Made by a program: the position numbers and the translations under genes. Below, in pieces: positions 26,265 to 35,466 of a stretch of DNA of 64,000 nt (positions within the stretch are counted from its first letter, which is position 1; every line of letters starts with the position of its first letter). Source of the DNA: Glycomyces sp. TRM65418 (lineage in GTDB: Bacteria > Actinomycetota > Actinomycetes > Mycobacteriales > Micromonosporaceae); contig NZ_JAJFAX010000005.1 in the NCBI RefSeq assembly GCF_019710475.1, positions 310,001 to 374,000 on the forward strand. The letters are read 5' to 3'. The notes beneath the pieces are model-generated. The model made no database searches. It saw nothing but the letters and a program-made list of their open reading frames with translations, and was not told the origin of the DNA.

Positions 26265-27416
26265 TCAGCGCAGGATCGACCGCTGCAGCAGCTCGACCGG
26301 GCCGGTGCTGAAGCGGCGCAGCCACAGCCGCGAGCCGACGAGCAGGACGACGCTGATCGCGAGCCACAGCCCGGCGACGAACCACGGGTTCGACCCGTAC
26401 CGCGCCGCCAATCCCAGGCCCCAGCCGTAGCAGATCGCCGAGGCCAGCAGGTTCTGGAGGACATAGCCGCTGAGGGCGGTGCGGCCGAGGCTCTCCAGGG
26501 CGGCCATGACCGGTCCGCGCCGCAGCCGGTCGACGAGGATCCCGGTGAGGCCGAGGAACCCGAGCATGACGATCGGCGCGGCCACGTACCGCTCCACGAA
26601 GAACAGCGGGTCCGGCCCGGCCATGACCGCGAGGTTCAACGGGAGGCCGATCCCCAGGCCCCACATGCCCATCCGGCGCCGCATGCGCCGGCCGTGCGCC
26701 TCGTCGCCGAACGCCCCGGCACGGAACAGCCTGACCCCCAGCAGGAACAGGAACATGAGGAACGGGAACGCGATGATCGGCTCCATGCGGAACGCGAGCG
26801 CGTTGTCGAGCCGGAACTGGACCTGCTCGATCCACGACCCGGACGCGTAGAGCGCCTCGATCTCCGGGTCGCTCTGCTCGGCCGGGTCCAGGCTGAACAT
26901 CGCGGCGGTGATGAGGCCGATGATCGCGAGGTGCAGGGCGAGCTGGATCCACATGACCGCGTGCTGGACCCGCACCGAACGCGTGAGCAGCCACGCCACC
27001 ACGATCGCCGTGACGGCGTAGCCCATGAGGACGTCCCAGGCGAAGACCAGCACGAAGTGGATCGTGCCCTCGGCGAAGAGGAACAGCGCCCGCCAGTGGT
27101 AGCGGCCGGGCCAGCGCCGGCCGCGCCGCTCGCCGGAGCGGAACTGGATCGCGAGGCCGACGCCGAACAGCAGGGTCAGCATCGACAGGAACTTGCCGTT
27201 GGCGAGCAGCTCGAAGACCGCGCCGATCACCGTGTCGTCGGTGGCGGCGCCCGCGCCGCCGAGCAGGGGCGCGGCCTCGCCCGCCGCGGCGGCGAAGATC
27301 CAGATGTTCGTGCCGAGCGTGCCGAGGATGGCCACGCCGCGCAGGACGTCGAGCAGCGGCAGCCGCCGCGCCGCCGGCGCGGTCGCGGCGGGCGCCGTGG
27401 CGGAGGTGGTGTGCAT
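26265..27416 (-). CDS. DUF418 family membrane protein
   Basis: A 383-residue polytopic protein with about nine transmembrane segments. The N-terminal RRLPLLDVLRGVAILGTL motif and the C-terminal LESLGRTALSGYVLQNLLASAI block are diagnostic of DUF418 (YeiB-like, acyltransferase-3-related heparan N-acetyltransferase fold). I chose ATG 27416 (MHTTSATAP), because the upstream in-frame ATG at 27464 adds unrelated residues. Function is unknown; the fold suggests acyl-group transfer across the membrane. It stands alone. Confidence 0.85.
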   Translation of the reverse strand: MHTTSATAPAATAPAARRLPLLDVLRGVAILGTLGTNIWIFAAAAGEAAPLLGGAGAATDDTVIGAVFELLANGKFLSMLTLLFGVGLAIQFRSGERRGRRWPGRYHWRALFLFAEGTIHFVLVFAWDVLMGYAVTAIVVAWLLTRSVRVQHAVMWIQLALHLAIIGLITAAMFSLDPAEQSDPEIEALYASGSWIEQVQFRLDNALAFRMEPIIAFPFLMFLFLLGVRLFRAGAFGDEAHGRRMRRRMGMWGLGIGLPLNLAVMAGPDPLFFVERYVAAPIVMLGFLGLTGILVDRLRRGPVMAALESLGRTALSGYVLQNLLASAICYGWGLGLAARYGSNPWFVAGLWLAISVVLLVGSRLWLRRFSTGPVELLQRSILR

Positions 27417-27581
27417 GGATCCAGCTTCGCCGCCGCGGGAGTCGAAGGAATCCTTCCGCAGCATGGACTTTCGCGTCCGCGAGGCGCGACCGGCGGTGGA
27501 GGCGCTTCCGCGCCGAAGGTCGCAGCGGCCGGCGGCGGCGTGCGACTTTGGTGGCAGCGCCGAACACCGCCCCGTCCGGCC

Positions 27582-28325
27582 TCAGACCGCCGGGGCGGTC
27601 CGCTCGCGGACCTTGCCGCGGCGGGGCTGCCGGTCGAGCCACCACTGGGCGATCATGAGGTTGACGATCCAGCTCATCCAGATCGAGACGACGGCGGCGT
27701 CCTCGACGAGGGCGTCCATGTCGCCGCCGTAGTAGCCGTCCTGGAACGGCAGGAGCACCATGAGGATGAGGAACAGCCAGACCCGGTTGACCACGATGGA
27801 CGTGCACAGCGCGAAGCTGCGGATCATCCACCGGCGGTGCTCCCGGAAGCGGCGCCGGCGGGCGGCGGCGAGCCCGGCGAAGGTGGTGCCGAACCACAGG
27901 AGCGCCAGGAGCACGTTCCCGATCCTGCCGGCGGGGCCGACCACGGAGACGACGCTGACGACGAGCGCGAACAGCCCGGAGGGGACGACTCCGGCGAACA
28001 CGTAGACGCGGCCGGAGATCCGGTGGACCTTCGGGTGGTGCTGCCGGAGCCACGGCCACACCTGCATCGAGCAGGTGACGATCGCGATCGAGCCGAACAG
28101 GATGTGCCCCGAGAGCATCAGGTAGTGCGTCTCGGGGAAGGCGTCCTGGAGTTCGACGAGGGAGTCGCCGGTGTCGAAGGTGAGGTAGGAGGGCAGTCGC
28201 GCGGCCACGAAGAGCCCGACGACGACGAACAGCGGCACGATCCACGGGCGGCGGTACCACTTCGGGCGGGTCCGGTCCGGCGGGGAGTCGGGTTCGGGGC
28301 GGGTGAGGACGGCGGGTGTGGCCAC
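27582..28325 (-). CDS. DUF2306 family membrane protein
   Basis: A 247-residue protein with seven predicted helices. The conserved DUF2306 features are THYLMLSGHILFGSIAI, HHPKVHRISGRVYVFAG with two paired His residues, and REHRRWMIRSFAL. These histidines suggest haem or metal coordination, but no function is established. The start is GTG (MATPAVLTR). It is divergent from a TetR gene, with two palindromic operators in the spacer, so the pair probably forms a regulator-target unit. Confidence 0.87.
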   Translation of the reverse strand: MATPAVLTRPEPDSPPDRTRPKWYRRPWIVPLFVVVGLFVAARLPSYLTFDTGDSLVELQDAFPETHYLMLSGHILFGSIAIVTCSMQVWPWLRQHHPKVHRISGRVYVFAGVVPSGLFALVVSVVSVVGPAGRIGNVLLALLWFGTTFAGLAAARRRRFREHRRWMIRSFALCTSIVVNRVWLFLILMVLLPFQDGYYGGDMDALVEDAAVVSIWMSWIVNLMIAQWWLDRQPRRGKVRERTAPAV

Positions 28326-28356
28326 GGGAGTCTCCGATCACTGCGGACGCACGGAT

Positions 28357-28392
28357 GCGTATCTAATACGCTAATAAGCGTACGTCATACGC
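28357..28392. promoter_or_regulatory. Twin operators between DUF2306 and TetR genes
   Basis: GCGTATCTAATACGC (28357-28371) and GCGTACGTCATACGC (28378-28392) are inverted repeats with GCGTA/TACGC arms. Their centres are 21 bp apart, two helical turns. The location in a divergent promoter with a TetR gene fits autorepression. Confidence 0.75.
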
Positions 28393-28465
28393 ACCATTGA
28401 GGCCCGCCAGTGCCTCCCGGCCGGCACGTAGGCTGCCAAGGGCAGCAACGGGAGGGACGACGCCA

Positions 28466-29158
28466 GTGGGATCAGGCGAATACGAACTGCTGTGGGGCGA
28501 CCAGGCCCGCCCCGGCCGCGGACGGCCCGCCGGCCTCAGCCGCGAACGCATCGTGGCCGAAGCCGTCGCCATCGCCGACACCGAAGGCCTGCAGCACGTC
28601 TCGATGAAACACCTCGCCGAACGCCTCGGCAGCGGCGTCATGTCCCTCTACCGCCACGTCCCCGGCAAAGACGAGCTCAAGCTCCTCATGTACGACTCGC
28701 TCATGGCCGGACCACCGCCCCTCCCCGAAGCCGACCACTGGCGGGACCTCCTGCGCGCCTGGGGCCTCGGCGTGCGCGACCTGTTCACCTCCCACCCCTG
28801 GGCGCTCACCGTCGCCACCGACCAGCGCGCCATGGGACCCTGCGAGGCGACCTGGGTCGACGACGTCCTCGGACGACTCGAGCAGCTCGACATGCCCGCG
28901 CCCCTCGCCCTGGCCGCCGTCCTCACCGTCGACTGCTTCGTACTCGGCGCCGTCCGCCCCGAACTCGGCATGGCCGACGCCCCCGCGGGCAAGGCCGAAT
29001 TCTTCCGATTCCTCGCCGACCCGGCCATGCGCGAACGGTTCCCGCACCTCGCACGACTCACCGAACCCGCAGCCGACCCGCCCCTCGACCACTACTTCGA
29101 GTTCGGCCTCGACCGCGTCCTCGACGGCCTCGAACGACACCTCGAAACCCGGCGGTGA
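28466..29158 (+). CDS. TetR/AcrR family transcriptional regulator
   Basis: A 230-residue regulator. It starts from GTG 28466 with GGAGGG 9 nt upstream. The HTH runs from SRERIVAEAVAIADTEG to MKHLAERLGSGVMSLYRHV, followed by a C-terminal domain of the TetR_C_1 type (PWALTVATDQRAMGP). It probably represses the divergent DUF2306 gene through the twin operators and binds an unknown effector. A hairpin downstream separates it from the convergent symporter. Confidence 0.87.
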   Translation: MGSGEYELLWGDQARPGRGRPAGLSRERIVAEAVAIADTEGLQHVSMKHLAERLGSGVMSLYRHVPGKDELKLLMYDSLMAGPPPLPEADHWRDLLRAWGLGVRDLFTSHPWALTVATDQRAMGPCEATWVDDVLGRLEQLDMPAPLALAAVLTVDCFVLGAVRPELGMADAPAGKAEFFRFLADPAMRERFPHLARLTEPAADPPLDHYFEFGLDRVLDGLERHLETRR

Positions 29159-29172
29159 GCCCCGCGCGAACA

Positions 29173-29210
29173 CCGAGGGGCCGGCCCGCACGGACCGACC
29201 CCTCGGCTTT
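29173..29210. terminator. Bidirectional terminator
   Basis: CCGAGGGG (29173-29180) and CCCCTCGG (29199-29206) form an 8-bp outer stem with 3 inner pairs, then CTTT. It lies between convergent tetR and symporter genes and can serve both. Confidence 0.75.
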
Positions 29211-29228
29211 CAGGAGAGAGCAAAGCTC

Positions 29229-30596
29229 CTAAGCGGGCTGCAACGCCGGCTCACCCGGCCGAGCACCCCCGTCAGCCTCCCGGCCGCCCCCCGGCTCCCC
29301 CGCGAACGCGGCCTCCACGTCCAACGGCACCGGAGCGGCGTCGTACACCTCCCGGTCCAGGATCCGCTCCGACTTCGCCACGATCACCGGCACCACCATC
29401 TGCCCCGTCACGTTCGTCGCCGTGCGGATCATGTCCATGATCGGGTCGATCGCCAGCAGCAGACCCACACCCTCCAACGGCAGCCCCAGCGTCGACAGCG
29501 TCAACGTCAACATCACCGTCGCACCGGTCAGGCCCGCCGTCGCCGCCGAACCGATCACCGACACGAACGCGATCAGCACATAGTCCTGCACCTCCAAGGG
29601 CACCCCGTACACCTGCGCCACGAAGATCGCCGCGATCGCCGGATAGATCGCCGCGCAACCGTCCATCTTGGTCGTCGCCCCGAACGGCGACGCGAACGAC
29701 GCGTAATCGCGCGCCACCCCGAGCCGCTCCGTCACGATCCGCTGCGCCAACGGCAACGTCCCCACCGACGAACGCGACACGAACGCGAACTGGATCGCCG
29801 GCCACGCCTTCCGGAAGAACTGCACCGGCGACACCTTCGCCACCACCCGCAGCAGCACCGGATAGACCACCAGCATCACCACGAGCGCACCCGCGTAGAT
29901 GTCGACGCTGAACACCGCCAACGGCTCCAGCAGATCCCAGCCGTACGAGAACACGGCCTTCCCGATCAGCGCGGCCGTACCGACCGGCGCCAACCGGATC
30001 ACCCACCACAGGGCCTTCTGCACCAGCGCCAACGCCGACGCGTTGAACTTCAGGAACGGCTCGGCCCGCTCCCCGAGCCGCGCCGCCGCCGCCCCGACCA
30101 CGATCGCCAGAAACACGATCTGCAGCACGTTCACGTTCACGAACGCGTCCACCACATTCGTCGGGACGATCCCCGTCAGGAAATCGGTCCACGACCCCGT
30201 CGTCTCGGGCGCGGCCGCCTCACTCGTGAGCGTCACGCCCTCACCCGGATCGGTCGCCAACCCGATCGCGAGACCGATGACCACCGCGATGAACGACGTC
30301 AACGCGAACCAGCCGAGCGTCTTGGCCACCAGGCGACCGGCGTTGGCGAGATCGCGGAGATTGGCGATCGACGCGACGATCGCCGTGAACACCAGGAACG
30401 GCACGATCAGGAACAGCAGCTGCACGAACAGCGTCCCGACCGTGTCGAGCCCGGACCCGAGCCACGCGACCGACCACTCCCGGGCCACGAAACCCAGGAC
30501 GAGACCGAGCACGAGACCGACGAGCAACTGCGCGGCGAACGGGACCTTCTTGGAGCGCTTGCGCGCTGCGATATCGGATTCCGCGGAGGCGGACAT
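29229..30596 (-). CDS. Dicarboxylate/amino acid:cation symporter
   Basis: A DAACS-family (DctA/GltP) carrier of 455 residues with eight helices and two hairpins. Diagnostic motifs are SRSSVGTLPL in the first hairpin, the FGATTKMDGCA region (normally NxDGT) in TM7, and VIGSAATAGLTGA before the DPIMDMIRTATNVTGQ signature of TM8. It imports C4-dicarboxylates or acidic amino acids with protons or sodium; which one is unclear. The start is ATG 30596 with AAGAGG upstream. The C-terminal 40 residues are Gly/Pro/Glu-rich. It lies near the TctCBA system but is not in the same operon. Confidence 0.9.
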   Translation of the reverse strand: MSASAESDIAARKRSKKVPFAAQLLVGLVLGLVLGFVAREWSVAWLGSGLDTVGTLFVQLLFLIVPFLVFTAIVASIANLRDLANAGRLVAKTLGWFALTSFIAVVIGLAIGLATDPGEGVTLTSEAAAPETTGSWTDFLTGIVPTNVVDAFVNVNVLQIVFLAIVVGAAAARLGERAEPFLKFNASALALVQKALWWVIRLAPVGTAALIGKAVFSYGWDLLEPLAVFSVDIYAGALVVMLVVYPVLLRVVAKVSPVQFFRKAWPAIQFAFVSRSSVGTLPLAQRIVTERLGVARDYASFASPFGATTKMDGCAAIYPAIAAIFVAQVYGVPLEVQDYVLIAFVSVIGSAATAGLTGATVMLTLTLSTLGLPLEGVGLLLAIDPIMDMIRTATNVTGQMVVPVIVAKSERILDREVYDAAPVPLDVEAAFAGEPGGGREADGGARPGEPALQPA

Positions 30597-31037
30597 GGTG
30601 AACCTCTTGGATTTCAAGCAGACAGCACGGGACGGCACCCGGCTGCGGGGCGTGCAAGGAGACGCTGGAATGGACTCACGACCAGCGAAGAAGGAGATAC
30701 ATCGGCGAGCCCGCCGGTGAAGAGGTTCGCGCTAACGACAGAGCACGGCGGACACGCGGCAGAAGTCGAGGTGACGCCTGCGTGTCAAGTGCTGGTCAGT
30801 GATCGTGTAGCGCATCGCGCGTCAACGATAACGGCCCTCGCACAACGGACGCAAGGATCGGTGAGCGAACGCATACGGCATGACGCGCCCACCCCCACGA
30901 GCAACCCACGAGCGAAGCGACCCACCGAGCAGCGACCAAGAAGCGGCAACGCCCACCAGCGACCCCCCGAACCGGCCGGTGAACGACAAGACCCCGACCA
31001 ACCGAGCCCCACACCCGCCACCGACTAGATTCGTCGA
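30597..31037. other. Intergenic region with leaderless crcB promoter
   Basis: About 440 bases with no supported gene; the stretch at 30880-31020 is Cys/Pro-biased in every frame and looks non-coding. TAGATT at 31026-31031 lies 6 nt before the crcB ATG, which fits a -10 element for a leaderless mRNA. I looked for a fluoride riboswitch and saw no recognisable motif. On the minus strand an 8-codon ORF at about 30680-30706 precedes the symporter; its significance is doubtful. Confidence 0.5.
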
Positions 31038-31532
31038 ATGCCCGAACCACCGAGAAACCCGCGACCCACCGGCCCGGCACCGCACACACCTCGCCCGCCC
31101 CTGCGCCAGACCCTCCGCGCCGTCCCCGCCTCCGCACTGGCCGCGGTCGCGATCGGCGGCGCGATCGGCGCGACGGCCCGGTACGGCCTCACCACGGCGC
31201 TCCCATCAGCGCCCGGCTCGTTCAACTACGCCACATTCCTCGCCAACACGACCGGCGGACTGCTCATCGGGGCGCTGATGGTGATCGTGACCGAAGCGGC
31301 TCCCGGCACGACCCTGGCCCGACCGTTCCTCGGCGTCGGCGTACTCGGCGGCTTCACCACCTTCTCCACCTACCTCCTCGACATCGGCCACGCCGCGAAC
31401 GCCGACGCGACCCTGCTCGCCGTGCTCTACGCGTTCACGACCCTCGCGGCGGCACTGCTCACGGCCGCGCTCGGCATGTACGCCACCCGCCGCCTCCTGA
31501 AGCGCGGACGACGCGACAGCGAGACGACATGA
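31038..31532 (+). CDS. crcB: Fluoride channel subunit FluC/CrcB (first copy)
   Basis: A Fluc-type fluoride exporter of 164 residues. After a 35-residue Pro-rich tail come four helices with the family landmarks GGAIGATARYGL, FLANTTGGLLIG and GGFTTFSTYLLD. Fluc channels are dual-topology dimers; Actinobacteria often encode two subunits, as here, which form a heterodimer. It overlaps the second copy by 4 nt (ATGA). No SD is seen; a -10 (TAGATT) 6 nt upstream suggests a leaderless transcript. Confidence 0.9.
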   Translation: MPEPPRNPRPTGPAPHTPRPPLRQTLRAVPASALAAVAIGGAIGATARYGLTTALPSAPGSFNYATFLANTTGGLLIGALMVIVTEAAPGTTLARPFLGVGVLGGFTTFSTYLLDIGHAANADATLLAVLYAFTTLAAALLTAALGMYATRRLLKRGRRDSETT

Positions 31533-31891
31533 CCCTGTTGCTGGTCGCCGCCGGCGCGGCGGTGGGCGCGCCGGCGCGATTCCTCACCGACCTCGTCCTC
31601 GCGCACTACGCGGGCCGACGCCTCCCATGGGGCACGTTGGCGGTCAACACCATCGGTTCGGGCCTGGCCGTGTTCCTCACCGTCACGGTGACCGACCCGC
31701 GCTGGAGCGCCCTCCTGATCACCGGCTTCTGCGGCGCACTCACCACGTACTCCACCCTGTCGTACGAGACGCTCCTCCTCGTAGAGGACGGCCGGTGGCA
31801 CCACGCGGCGGCGAACGTGGCCGCGAACCTCACCGGAGGCGCGGCGGCAGGCCTCCTCGGCTTCGCCGCCGCACACCTGATCGCGAGCTGA
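31529..31891 (+). CDS. crcB: Fluoride channel subunit FluC/CrcB (second copy)
   Basis: The second Fluc subunit, 120 residues without the long N-terminal tail. The motifs GAAVGAPARFLTDL, LAVNTIGSGLAV and GALTTYSTLSYE are intact. It is translated from an ATG overlapping the stop of the first copy, so the two are made together, consistent with a heterodimeric fluoride channel that protects against cytoplasmic fluoride. Confidence 0.92.
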   Translation: MTLLLVAAGAAVGAPARFLTDLVLAHYAGRRLPWGTLAVNTIGSGLAVFLTVTVTDPRWSALLITGFCGALTTYSTLSYETLLLVEDGRWHHAAANVAANLTGGAAAGLLGFAAAHLIAS

Positions 31892-32415
31892 CCCGTCCGG
31901 CGAGCAGGCAGCCGGGCGCGGGGACGATCGGCCGGTTCGTCGTCGCGCCGATGCAGCAGAGGTTCTCGCCCGCTTCGAGGCGACTCAAGCCCAACCGCCA
32001 CCACGGCCCGCCGAACAAGCACCGACCACGGCGCATCACCGAACCGAGCACCCCAGCACCACAGCCGCCACACCCCCTGCGCCCCGGGCCCGGCCCGCCC
32101 CTCCATCAAGCGTTCCCGCAAGCCAGCTCGATCCGAAAACCCCGGGAGCTGCCCCACCCTGGAACCACCCTGACATCGGGAGCCCAATACCGTCCGATTC
32201 AAAGGCTGAAGCCCGAATCACTCCCATCCCCCACACCCTGCTCCCGTTCCCAGCGCCCAGTCCCTCGCGTTCCGACACGCGATGGCCCTCATGTGGCAAA
32301 TGCGCGGTTCCGCCCGTTCCATGCCCCACGATCGAGGTCCTGCCATATCTGCCGGTCGGGGGCGGCCGATCGCTTCGGAGCGCCTCCGACCGGCACGAGT
32401 CGAGAGGGACCCTTG
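31892..32415. other. Intergenic region upstream of the subtilase
   Basis: About 520 bases. Several frames are open, including the one continuing into the subtilase from 31627, but the translations are low-complexity and Arg/Pro-rich with no recognisable domain. I see no RNA gene, strong repeat or convincing promoter. GAGAGGGAC at 32402-32410 is the subtilase ribosome site. Confidence 0.5.
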
Positions 32416-35001
32416 ATGCCGGGCTTCCGCGCGTTCCCGCGCCTGCGATCCGCACCCACCCCCCACCTACAGCGCTTCTCGCGGCCGTTCCCGCGGCCCG
32501 CGTCACGGCCCACCGCGATGCTCGCCGGCGTGCTCGCACTACCGCTGCTCGTCTCCTCCGCTCCCACGGTCCAAGCGAACTCGGACGACGGTCCGCCGCA
32601 GGTCTGGCTCGTGGAGTTCGCACCCGGCGCCGACGCCTCGGCACTCGAATCGGCCGGCCGCGAACTCGACTACTCGATCCGCCACGACTTCGAGCGCATC
32701 TGGAACGGCGTCTCCGTCGAAGCCGACCCGGCCACGGCACGCCGCCTCGAGCGGCTCGACCTCGTGGACCAGGTCTGGTCCGACGTGGTCTTCACCGGCC
32801 CCGGCCGCGTCGCCGACGGACTGCACGCCCCTCTCGAATCCGACCCCGAAGCCGCTGAGCCCGAACTCGCTCAGGCCATCGAGACCACCCGCGCGGACGA
32901 TGCGCACGCGCGCGGCATCACCGGCGACGGCGTCAAGGTCGGCATCATCGACACCGGCATCGACTACACCCACCCCGACCTCGGCGGCTGCTTCGGCCCC
33001 GGCTGCCGCGTCACCGTCGGCGCCGACTTCGTAGGCGACGACTTCGATTCGGACGACCCCGACCACGCCGAGCCCGTCCCCGACGACGACCCCGCCGACT
33101 GCGTCGGCCACGGCACCCACGTCGCCGGGATCGTCGGCGCGAACGGCAAAGTCACCGGCGCCGCCCCGGAGGTCACCTTCGGCGCGTACAAGGTCTTCGG
33201 CTGCGAGGGCTCCACCAGCGCCGAAGTCGTCATGCGAGCGATGGAGGCGGCGCTCGACGACGGCATGGACGTCGTGAACCTCTCACTCGGCCAGCCGTTC
33301 CAATGGCCCGGTTACCCCACCGCGGAAGCCGCCGATCGGCTCACCGCGGAGGGCGTCACCGTCGTCGCGTCGATGGGCAACGACGGCGAGGCCGGCGTCT
33401 ACTCGGGCGCGGCGCCCGGCGTCGGTGAGGACGTCATAGCCGTGGCCTCCACCGACAACTCCGCGCAGCGCATGAGCGCCGCGTACGTCGCGGCGCTGGA
33501 CCGGACCATCGGCTACCGCATCCTCGCCGCCACGCCCGAACCCGAGGCGGGCACGGCCACCGACCCGCTGGTGTGGCTCGGCCGCGCCTGCGCCGACGAC
33601 GTCTCCGAAGGCGACGTCAACGGCAAGGCGGCGCTCGTCGTCCGGGGGACCTGCACGTTCAAGGAGAAGTACGAGCGGGCCGTGGCCGAGGGTGCGACGA
33701 CGGTGGTGATCTACAACGACCGCTCGGGCCCCTTCGGCGGCGGCGGTGTCGAGGACCTCGGCGTCCCGATGGTCACCGTCACCGACACCGACGGCGAGGA
33801 CCTCCGCGACCTGGCCGCCATCGGCAAAGCCCCGGTCTTGGAGTTCACCGACCGCACGGTCCTGGTCGACCTGCCCCGGGCCGGGCTCGCCTCCGCGTTC
33901 ACCGCTTACGGGCCCGCGCCCGACCTGTCGTTCAAACCGGACCTTGCCGCCCCCGGCGGCGGCATCTGGTCCACGGTCCCCGTGGCCGAGGGCTCCTACG
34001 CGGCACTCTCGGGCACCTCGATGTCCTCACCGCACGTCGCCGGCGCCGCCGCGCTGCTCATCGAGCAGGAACCGCAGCTGAAACCGCGCGATGTGCGCAC
34101 CCGGCTCGCCAACTCCGCCAAGCCGGTCCCATGGAGCGAGAACTCGACCTTGGGCGAACTCGAAGCGGCGCACCGCCAGGGCACCGGCGTCATCAACGTG
34201 ATCGACGCCCTCGACGCCCAGACCTACCTGTACCCCACGGGCGTCAACACCGGCGACGGCACCGGGCCGCGCACCTTCGAACTCACCTTGACATCACGCG
34301 ACCGTGTCGCGCGGACCTACGAACTCACACACCGCTCCACGATCGCCACCACCGGCGACGAACGAGAACCGGGATTCCATGCCGCCGAACCGAAGGTGAC
34401 GTTCGAACCGAAGACCCTGGACCTGTACCCGGGCCAGTCGGCGACGGTACGGGTCACAGTCGAGCCGAACGCCGAGCTGCCGACCGGCAGCGTCTTCGGC
34501 GGCCGGATCACCGCCCGGCCGGAGGCCGGCGGCGAGTCGCTGACGGCGGCCTATTCCGGCTACCAGGGCGACTATCTCGCCATCCCGGTGCTCGACCATC
34601 CGGAGTACCCGCGCCTCGCGGCAGTGGTCGACCAGGACGCCGAGACGGAGGAGTCGGACTACCGGGATGTGGAAGACGGTGAGGCGTTCAGCCTCGCCGA
34701 GGGCCCGGACCTCGCCGCACTGATCTACTTGGGACACCAGGTCTCGGCAATGGATGTCAGCATGGAGAACGCCGACACCGGCACGGTGGTCGCATGGGAG
34801 CGGGAGCAGTACTTGCCGCGCTCACCTGGACCCGATGACGCGATAGGCCTCCACTTGGAGGATCTGGTCGCCGAGCGGCCGGGCGCGTTGGAACCGGGCC
34901 GGTGGTCGTTGACGGTGCGGGTGCTGAAAGCCCTTGGGGACGAATCGAATCCGGATCACTGGGAGCAGTGGGAGTCTCCGGTGTTCAACCTCGTCGAATA
35001 G
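32416..35001 (+). CDS. Secreted S8 family serine peptidase (subtilase) with inserted PA domain
   Basis: An 861-residue exported protease. The signal region runs to about residue 52 (LAGVLALPLLVSSAPTVQA), followed by an I9-like propeptide. Catalytic residues are Asp179 (GIIDTGID), His232 (GHGTHVAG) and Ser535 (GTSMSSPHVAG). A protease-associated (PA) domain is inserted between His and Ser at about 375-490, and a Fn3-like C-terminal region follows. This is the layout of cucumisin- and C5a-peptidase-type subtilases. I chose ATG 32416 with GAGAGGGAC upstream, although the frame is open for 263 more codons. It stands alone and has tandem hairpins after it. Confidence 0.93.
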   Translation: MPGFRAFPRLRSAPTPHLQRFSRPFPRPASRPTAMLAGVLALPLLVSSAPTVQANSDDGPPQVWLVEFAPGADASALESAGRELDYSIRHDFERIWNGVSVEADPATARRLERLDLVDQVWSDVVFTGPGRVADGLHAPLESDPEAAEPELAQAIETTRADDAHARGITGDGVKVGIIDTGIDYTHPDLGGCFGPGCRVTVGADFVGDDFDSDDPDHAEPVPDDDPADCVGHGTHVAGIVGANGKVTGAAPEVTFGAYKVFGCEGSTSAEVVMRAMEAALDDGMDVVNLSLGQPFQWPGYPTAEAADRLTAEGVTVVASMGNDGEAGVYSGAAPGVGEDVIAVASTDNSAQRMSAAYVAALDRTIGYRILAATPEPEAGTATDPLVWLGRACADDVSEGDVNGKAALVVRGTCTFKEKYERAVAEGATTVVIYNDRSGPFGGGGVEDLGVPMVTVTDTDGEDLRDLAAIGKAPVLEFTDRTVLVDLPRAGLASAFTAYGPAPDLSFKPDLAAPGGGIWSTVPVAEGSYAALSGTSMSSPHVAGAAALLIEQEPQLKPRDVRTRLANSAKPVPWSENSTLGELEAAHRQGTGVINVIDALDAQTYLYPTGVNTGDGTGPRTFELTLTSRDRVARTYELTHRSTIATTGDEREPGFHAAEPKVTFEPKTLDLYPGQSATVRVTVEPNAELPTGSVFGGRITARPEAGGESLTAAYSGYQGDYLAIPVLDHPEYPRLAAVVDQDAETEESDYRDVEDGEAFSLAEGPDLAALIYLGHQVSAMDVSMENADTGTVVAWEREQYLPRSPGPDDAIGLHLEDLVAERPGALEPGRWSLTVRVLKALGDESNPDHWEQWESPVFNLVE

Positions 35002-35027
35002 CGGTTTCGAGAAGACGGCGGAATAAT

Positions 35028-35061
35028 GCGGGCGGTCGGGCTGGTGTGCCCGACCGCCCGC
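35028..35061 (+). terminator. Hairpin after subtilase
   Basis: A perfect 14-bp stem (35028-35041 with 35048-35061) and a 6-nt loop, 27 nt after the stop codon. Confidence 0.75.
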
Positions 35062-35090
35062 GTGTTCCGCGGAAGGCATGGTCCTGCGGG

Positions 35091-35122
35091 GACCGCGCGC
35101 GGGCGGCTTCCCGCGCGCGGTC
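35091..35122 (+). terminator. Second hairpin after subtilase
   Basis: GACCGCGCGCGGG and CCCGCGCGCGGTC form a 13-bp stem with a 6-nt loop. No T tract follows. Confidence 0.6.
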
Positions 35123-35159
35123 TCGGTATGGCGACGTTCGCGAATCCCCTTCTGTCGCC

Positions 35160-35188
35160 GCCATCCCGCAGGGCCAGATGGCTTTTTT
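35160..35188 (+). terminator. T-rich intrinsic terminator
   Basis: GCCATC (35160-35165) pairs with GATGGC (35177-35182), directly followed by T6. This is the third hairpin in 160 bp. Confidence 0.65.
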
Positions 35189-35240
35189 GTTTCAACCCTG
35201 ACACGCTCCGCGATTGACCGGCAACAGCGAGTTTCTTCCT

Positions 35241-35466
35241 GTGGATAACTTTCTCCGCCGTGGAATCCATGCGGGGTGCAGCCTTGTGGACAGTGGGGGT
35301 GGGCGTGCCGGCGGCGATGGTTCGGTGGCGCATCTTCCAACCGTGTCAGGGGTTGCAAGCGAGCGGCAACCTTGAGTTCTCTGCCTGTGGATAACTTGTT
35401 GTCGGCCGCGTTTTGGCAGGTGGAGGGTTCGGAGCGTCGTCCGTTACTGCCGGCGCCTGTGGACTT
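35241..35466. promoter_or_regulatory. Distal DnaA-box cluster
   Basis: Perfect boxes TGTGGATAA at 35241-35249 and 35386-35394, plus near-matches TGTGGACAG at 35285-35293 and TGTGGACTT at 35458-35466, all in one orientation. The two perfect boxes share longer flanks (GAGTT upstream, CTT downstream), suggesting duplication. The cluster lies about 32 kb from oriC and may titrate DnaA, as datA does in Escherichia coli. Confidence 0.6.

Noticed and set aside
30597-31037. Fluoride riboswitch before crcB and an 8-codon leader ORF before the symporter
   Set aside because: No fluoride riboswitch core was found, and an 8-codon ORF without other signals is likely chance.
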